A stretch of DNA of 64,000 nt from Syntrophus buswellii. GTDB lineage: Bacteria; Desulfobacterota; Syntrophia; Syntrophales; Syntrophaceae. A program made the position numbers and the translations under genes. The stretch is taken from positions 2,170,001 through 2,234,000 of the forward strand of contig NZ_CP175563.1 in assembly GCF_046097065.1 (NCBI RefSeq), written 5' to 3'. Of the stretch, positions 61,270 to 64,000 are shown one piece after another. The stretch's first letter is position 1. Each line of letters starts with the position of its first letter. Below the pieces are notes generated by a model, which saw only the letters and a program-made list of their open reading frames with translations, was not told the origin of the DNA and made no database searches.

Positions 61270-61345
61270 GGGTCGGTAGCTCAGTCGGTAGAGCATCGGA
61301 CTGAAAATCCGAGTGTCGACAGTTCGATTCTGTCCTGACCCACCA
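61270..61345 (+). tRNA. tRNA-Phe (anticodon GAA)
   Basis: A 76-base cloverleaf: acceptor GGGTCGG/CTGACCC, D arm TAGCTCAGTCGGTAGAGC, anticodon stem TCGGA/TCCGA with loop CTGAAAA, T loop with AGTTCGATTCT and encoded CCA. Accessory DNA begins directly after it, making it a plausible integration site. Confidence 0.96.
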
Positions 61346-61354
61346 TTAAAATCA

Positions 61355-61388
61355 GGCACTTAGCCAATCAAGGTTAAGTGCCTTTTTT
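61355..61388 (+). terminator. Intrinsic terminator after tRNA-Phe
   Basis: An 11-bp stem (GGCACTTAGCC with GGTTAAGTGCC, one G-T pair) and 6-base loop, followed by six Ts. Confidence 0.88.
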
Positions 61389-61392
61389 ATTC

Positions 61393-61413
61393 ATGGGTAA
61401 CGTATGGGTAACG
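61393..61413 (+). repeat. Short tandem repeat after the tRNA-Phe terminator
   Basis: ATGGGTAACG occurs twice (61393-61402 and 61404-61413) with one base between. It may be the remnant of an element end at the tRNA, but no matching second copy was found in the window. Confidence 0.5.
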
Positions 61414-61469
61414 ATCAATGAAAAATTCATCTACCAATGCTTTAAAAAGATAGAGCCAGAATATATCGA

Positions 61470-61766
61470 TTAGTGTTCGGAAAGAGAGTAACGACGGCAA
61501 TCAGCCCCGTGGCTGTACCGCTTCGACCTGGATGCGCTTGTTAGCTGGTTTTGTCCACAAATTAATGACCATGAATGCAAGAATTTCTCACCTTTTGCTT
61601 TAACATCTGCACGAGAAACTACTGTGCGAGTTTTATATTTACGAATGAACTGTTCCAATTCATTGGATGGAATTATCCACGCAGAGGGTGGTAAGAGAGG
61701 GTCAGTAATTTTACCTTCAAAACTTATTATCTCTTCATAAACAAATAATTTCCGCCATGAAAGCAT
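61470..61766 (-). CDS. Hypothetical protein in a cassette-like unit
   Basis: A frame of about 98 codons, AT-rich compared with its surroundings. It begins MLSWRKLFVYEEIISFEGKI and has an aromatic, hydrophobic N-terminal half (PLLPPSAWIIPSNELEQFIRKY). Its last ~30 codons run into the second attC-like site, so the C-terminus may be fused or the natural stop lost. No domain recognised. It is the only gene between the two attC-like sites, as expected for an integron cassette. A longer frame from a TTG at 61829 merely reads through the first site. Confidence 0.45.
   Translation of the reverse strand: MLSWRKLFVYEEIISFEGKITDPLLPPSAWIIPSNELEQFIRKYKTRTVVSRADVKAKGEKFLHSWSLICGQNQLTSASRSKRYSHGADCRRYSLSEH
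61486..61546 (-). repeat. attC-like recombination site (distal)
   Basis: On the minus strand it runs from AGCTAAC (61546-61540) through GCGCATCCAGG and GGGGCTGAT to GTTACTC (61492-61486), 61 bases with partial inner symmetry. It aligns over most of its length with the other site and has the R''-to-R' spacing of integron attC sites. Confidence 0.5.
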
Positions 61767-61771
61767 TAACC

Positions 61772-61826
61772 AGCTAACGGTGCGCATCAGCCGCGCGCGT
61801 AGCGCGTCGGCCTGCATGCGCTGGTT
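61772..61826 (-). repeat. attC-like recombination site (proximal)
   Basis: On the minus strand: AACCAGC, GCGCAT and GCCGACGCG, a CTA turn, then CGCG.CGGC, ATGCGC and GTTAGCTGGTT, a long imperfect hairpin with nested arms. It ends in GTTAGCT (61778-61772), matching the outer box of the distal site. Compared with that site its 5' box lacks about six bases, perhaps lost when the adjoining element inserted. Confidence 0.55.
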
Positions 61827-61975
61827 CAAGTAAACCGCATTCGCGGTAGAAAAACCACTTTATAAAATTCACCAATTCCCATCTTTCATCTTCCCGCCTA
61901 AACCATCTGTCCGGTATGTCTCCTTTGAATCCCCGTTTGTCCGGGGAAAATCATTTTCAGAAAAGGAGATCTATC

Positions 61976-62848
61976 ATGATGACAGACTGGTCCGAAAGAA
62001 TGATCGAAGCCCTTCAGCTCAACGGATTGAGCGAACGTACTCAGGAAAGCTATGTCCGCACCGTGCGGATGTTGACCGAGCACTGCAAAAAAACACCGGA
62101 ATCCATCACCGAAGACGAACTCCGGGAATATTTCCTTTACCGGAAAAACGTCAGCAGTTGGTCGCCAAAGACCATGCGAATCTGCTATTGCGGAATCCGC
62201 TTCTTTTACACGAACATCCTACGGCATGACTGGCACATCTTCAATATCCTCCGCGCCCAGGCGGAGCACCGGCTGCCTTCCATCCTCAGCGAGGAAGAAG
62301 TCCGCAGGATACTGTCCTGCGTCAATACCCCCCACAACCACGCCTACCTGACCACCGTTTATTCCTGCGGCCTACGCCTCCATGAAGGCCTCCATCTGGA
62401 GGTTCCCGATATCGACAGTACAAGAAAGATGATTCATGTCCATCGTGGCAAAGGGGCAAAAGACCGCTACGTCCCCCTGCCGGAAGGAACCCTCCATATC
62501 CTCAGGCAGCATTGGAAAACCCATCGGCATCCGCGGCTTATCTTCCCTGCTATCGGAAGAGACCGCAGGCGATCGTCTTATACTTCCTCGACTATGGCCA
62601 AAAGCAGTGTCCAGGGCGCCTTCCGAAGAGCCAAACAACTGGCCTGCATCGCGAAAAAGAACGTCTCCATTCACACCCTCCGACACTCCTATGCCACCCA
62701 TCTCCTGGAGGCCGGCGTCAACCTGCGAACCATTCAGCAGTTCCTCGGTCATGTCCGCCTGGAAACCACCATGGTGTACCTCCATTTGACTTCCAAAGGA
62801 CAGCAGGACGCCTGGGAGAAGATCAACAATCTCATGAGGGAGCTGTAA
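61976..62848 (+). CDS. Tyrosine recombinase/integrase of an IS91-type element
   Basis: A 290-residue phage-integrase-family protein. SAM-like core-binding N-terminal domain (NGLSERTQESYVRTVRMLTEH), catalytic domain with first Arg in YSCGLRLHEGLHL, Lys in HRGKGAKDRYVPL, HTLRHSYATHLLEAG, the LGH segment and the nucleophile Tyr in TTMVYLHLT. It lacks the extra helical insertion before the HTLRH box that marks integron integrases, so it is not IntI. AAAGGAG precedes ATG 61976. One base separates it from the transposase gene, so the two form one unit. Confidence 0.93.
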   Translation: MMTDWSERMIEALQLNGLSERTQESYVRTVRMLTEHCKKTPESITEDELREYFLYRKNVSSWSPKTMRICYCGIRFFYTNILRHDWHIFNILRAQAEHRLPSILSEEEVRRILSCVNTPHNHAYLTTVYSCGLRLHEGLHLEVPDIDSTRKMIHVHRGKGAKDRYVPLPEGTLHILRQHWKTHRHPRLIFPAIGRDRRRSSYTSSTMAKSSVQGAFRRAKQLACIAKKNVSIHTLRHSYATHLLEAGVNLRTIQQFLGHVRLETTMVYLHLTSKGQQDAWEKINNLMREL

Positions 62849-62849
62849 T

Positions 62850-63944
62850 ATGACGACCCTTACAGAAATATTCCGCACTTACAGCCCCGAATATGTCGCC
62901 CGCTACGGGGATGATATGCCGGCAGGCCATCATAAAGCTCTCCAGGCCATCATCGCATGCCGTACCTCCGTTTACGGCATGACCGTCTATAAATGCCGGA
63001 CCTGCGGCCAGGTCCATTCCATCTTCCGTTCCTGCGGAAATCGTCACTGTCCCCAGTGTCAGAACCACAAAACCGGGCAATGGCTCGAAGCGCAACTCGA
63101 ACGGCTGATCCCAGTCCCGCACTTTCTCATTACCTTCACGGTGCCGGAGGGGCTGCGTCCCTTTATCCGTTCCCATCAGCAAGCCGGTTATGAAGCTCTC
63201 TTCTCCGCCTCTTCCGACGCACTGAAACTTCTTGCCAGAGATCCCAAATTCCTCGGCGCCGATCTGCCGGGTTTCACCGGGATACTCCATACCTGGGGAA
63301 GGCAGTTGAAGTATCATCCTCACATCCATTACATCGTGCCCGGTGGCGGCTTCAACAAAGGCCGCTCCTCTTGGCTGTCTTCAAGAACCGACTTCTATGC
63401 CCCCGTCAAGGCGCTGTCGCCGATCTTCAAGGCAAAGTTCAAGGAACAGCTGAATCAAACCGGTTTACTTGATTCCGTCGAGGCCAAAGTCTGGGAGGCC
63501 GACTGGGTTGTCAACAGTCAAGCCGTTGGAAATGGGGCCGCTTCGCTGAAATACCTTGCGCCGTATGTCTTTAAAGTGGCCATCTCCAACAGCCGGATCG
63601 TTAAAGTGGAAAACCACACGGTAACTTTCAAATACCGGAAACATGGCAGTAGACGTTACCGGTCCCTGAGCCTCCATGTCCTGGAGTTTATCAGGCGTTT
63701 TCTCCAGCATGTCCTCCCTTCGGGATTCATGAAAGTCCGACACTTCGGGTTCATGAGTTCCAGCTCGAACATCTGTCCCGAAGACATCCGCCAGCGGCTC
63801 GGGAAAGAAGACGAAAATCCCCCTCCGGTGCCGCCGGAAAGCCAAAATCCGCCTCATGGTCCCTTCTGTCCTGATTGTGGCGGGGTGTTGATCTTCCTCA
63901 AAAGCATTCTTCCTTTTCGAAAGGAATACTGCTCTTCGGGATAG
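62850..63944 (+). CDS. IS91-family transposase (Y2/HUH)
   Basis: A 364-residue rolling-circle transposase. N-terminal zinc-binding region (CRTCGQVHSIFRSCGNRHCPQCQ), transposase domain with the HUH motif KYHPHIHYIVPGGG, and the tyrosine pair in KYLAPYVFKVA. TFKYRKHGSRRYRSLSLHVLEFIRRFLQHVLPSGFMKVRHFGF is the typical C-terminal signature. The tail has two more cysteines (CPDCGG) and ends CSSG, apparently complete. No frameshift seen, so the element may be active. Confidence 0.95.
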   Translation: MTTLTEIFRTYSPEYVARYGDDMPAGHHKALQAIIACRTSVYGMTVYKCRTCGQVHSIFRSCGNRHCPQCQNHKTGQWLEAQLERLIPVPHFLITFTVPEGLRPFIRSHQQAGYEALFSASSDALKLLARDPKFLGADLPGFTGILHTWGRQLKYHPHIHYIVPGGGFNKGRSSWLSSRTDFYAPVKALSPIFKAKFKEQLNQTGLLDSVEAKVWEADWVVNSQAVGNGAASLKYLAPYVFKVAISNSRIVKVENHTVTFKYRKHGSRRYRSLSLHVLEFIRRFLQHVLPSGFMKVRHFGFMSSSSNICPEDIRQRLGKEDENPPPVPPESQNPPHGPFCPDCGGVLIFLKSILPFRKEYCSSG

Positions 63945-64000
63945 AAAGAACCCGAAACATAGGATCTTCCCCATCCCCGAAATCCGCGAACAGTCGGCGG

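Larger units (their letters stand above)
61831..64000 (+). mobile_element. IS91-type element with tyrosine recombinase (right end not identified)
   Basis: Two genes in tandem, a tyrosine recombinase and an IS91-family Y2/HUH transposase, as in the recombinase-bearing IS91 subgroup. A candidate left end follows CAAG at 61827-61830 (IS91 elements favour GAAC/CAAG flanks); a small inverted repeat ACCGC/GCGGT lies at 61834-61847. Extent is provisional: the right end was not identified and may lie past 64000. Confidence 0.6.

Noticed and set aside
61976..62848. The tyrosine recombinase as an integron integrase (IntI) serving the attC-like sites
   Set aside because: It lacks the IntI-specific insertion before the HTLRH box and is directly coupled to an IS91-type transposase.
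1..64000. CRISPR arrays, rRNA genes or a replication origin
   Set aside because: No regularly spaced repeats, no rRNA segments and no DnaA-box clusters were seen.

Overview
The window is a GC-rich, gene-dense stretch of a Gram-negative, anaerobic bacterial chromosome. The gene content points to the Deltaproteobacteria/Desulfobacterota, most likely a Syntrophus-like lineage. Four things support this: the siroheme-dependent (ahb) heme pathway, a ferredoxin-dependent 2-oxoacid oxidoreductase, a HesB-like protein with an in-frame UGA in place of its first cysteine (a selenoprotein type described from deltaproteobacteria), and a lipopolysaccharide/Tol-Pal outer-membrane gene set. The taxonomic call is inference; there is no rRNA in the window.

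Layout. 1-8.6 kb: mfd (5' end outside the window), a SurA-like chaperone, uvrA, an Smr-domain protein and a reverse-strand TrpF-like protein that lacks the catalytic cysteine. 8.7-17.6 kb: a VWA-OmpA lipoprotein with a clear promoter and terminator, then rmuC and a SAM hydrolase on the minus strand, then ctpA, a divergent polysaccharide deacetylase, a TPR lipoprotein and a LolB-like lipoprotein on the plus strand. 17.6-28.9 kb, all minus: the Tol-Pal set (tolQ-tolR-tolA-tolB-pal-cpoB), the EF-P set (a KamA-type aminomutase, efp, epmA) and korAB. 29.2-32.6 kb, plus: heptose phosphatase, heptosyltransferase, an UPF0434 zinc protein, the HesB-like selenoprotein and a TPR protein. 32.6-35.5 kb, minus: a degenerate receiver protein and two PilT-family ATPases. 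35.9-39.2 kb: tRNA-Ala, a lipoprotein and a eukaryotic-type branching enzyme.

39.2-39.96 kb is a 740-base stretch without a firmly supported gene. On its minus strand it holds two closely similar stem-loops whose loops carry anti-Shine-Dalgarno CUCC motifs. The second ends in a U-run and looks like an intrinsic terminator. This candidate small RNA resembles the alphaproteobacterial 'cuckoo' (CcsR) design and is the most novel-looking element here.

40-58.8 kb, minus: a D-Ala-D-Ala carboxypeptidase, polA (3'-5' exonuclease site apparently lost), a small beta-grasp-like protein with a 5'-nucleotidase, then a large tetrapyrrole region. That region contains sirC-like, ccsA-like, hemA, hemC, a cobA-hemD fusion, ahbC, hemB, ahbD and an AhbA/B-type decarboxylase. 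It takes glutamyl-tRNA to siroheme and on to heme, and is interrupted by a DUF523-DUF1722 protein, a DUF6504-like protein, a secreted serpin and a flavin-binding protein. hemC appears to start at a non-canonical ATT codon.

59-64 kb, plus: prmA, rsmE and an RDD membrane protein, then tRNA-Phe with a terminator. Immediately after it comes accessory DNA: one AT-rich cassette-like ORF between two attC-like sites, followed by an IS91-type element made of a tyrosine recombinase and a Y2/HUH transposase, whose right end may lie beyond the window.
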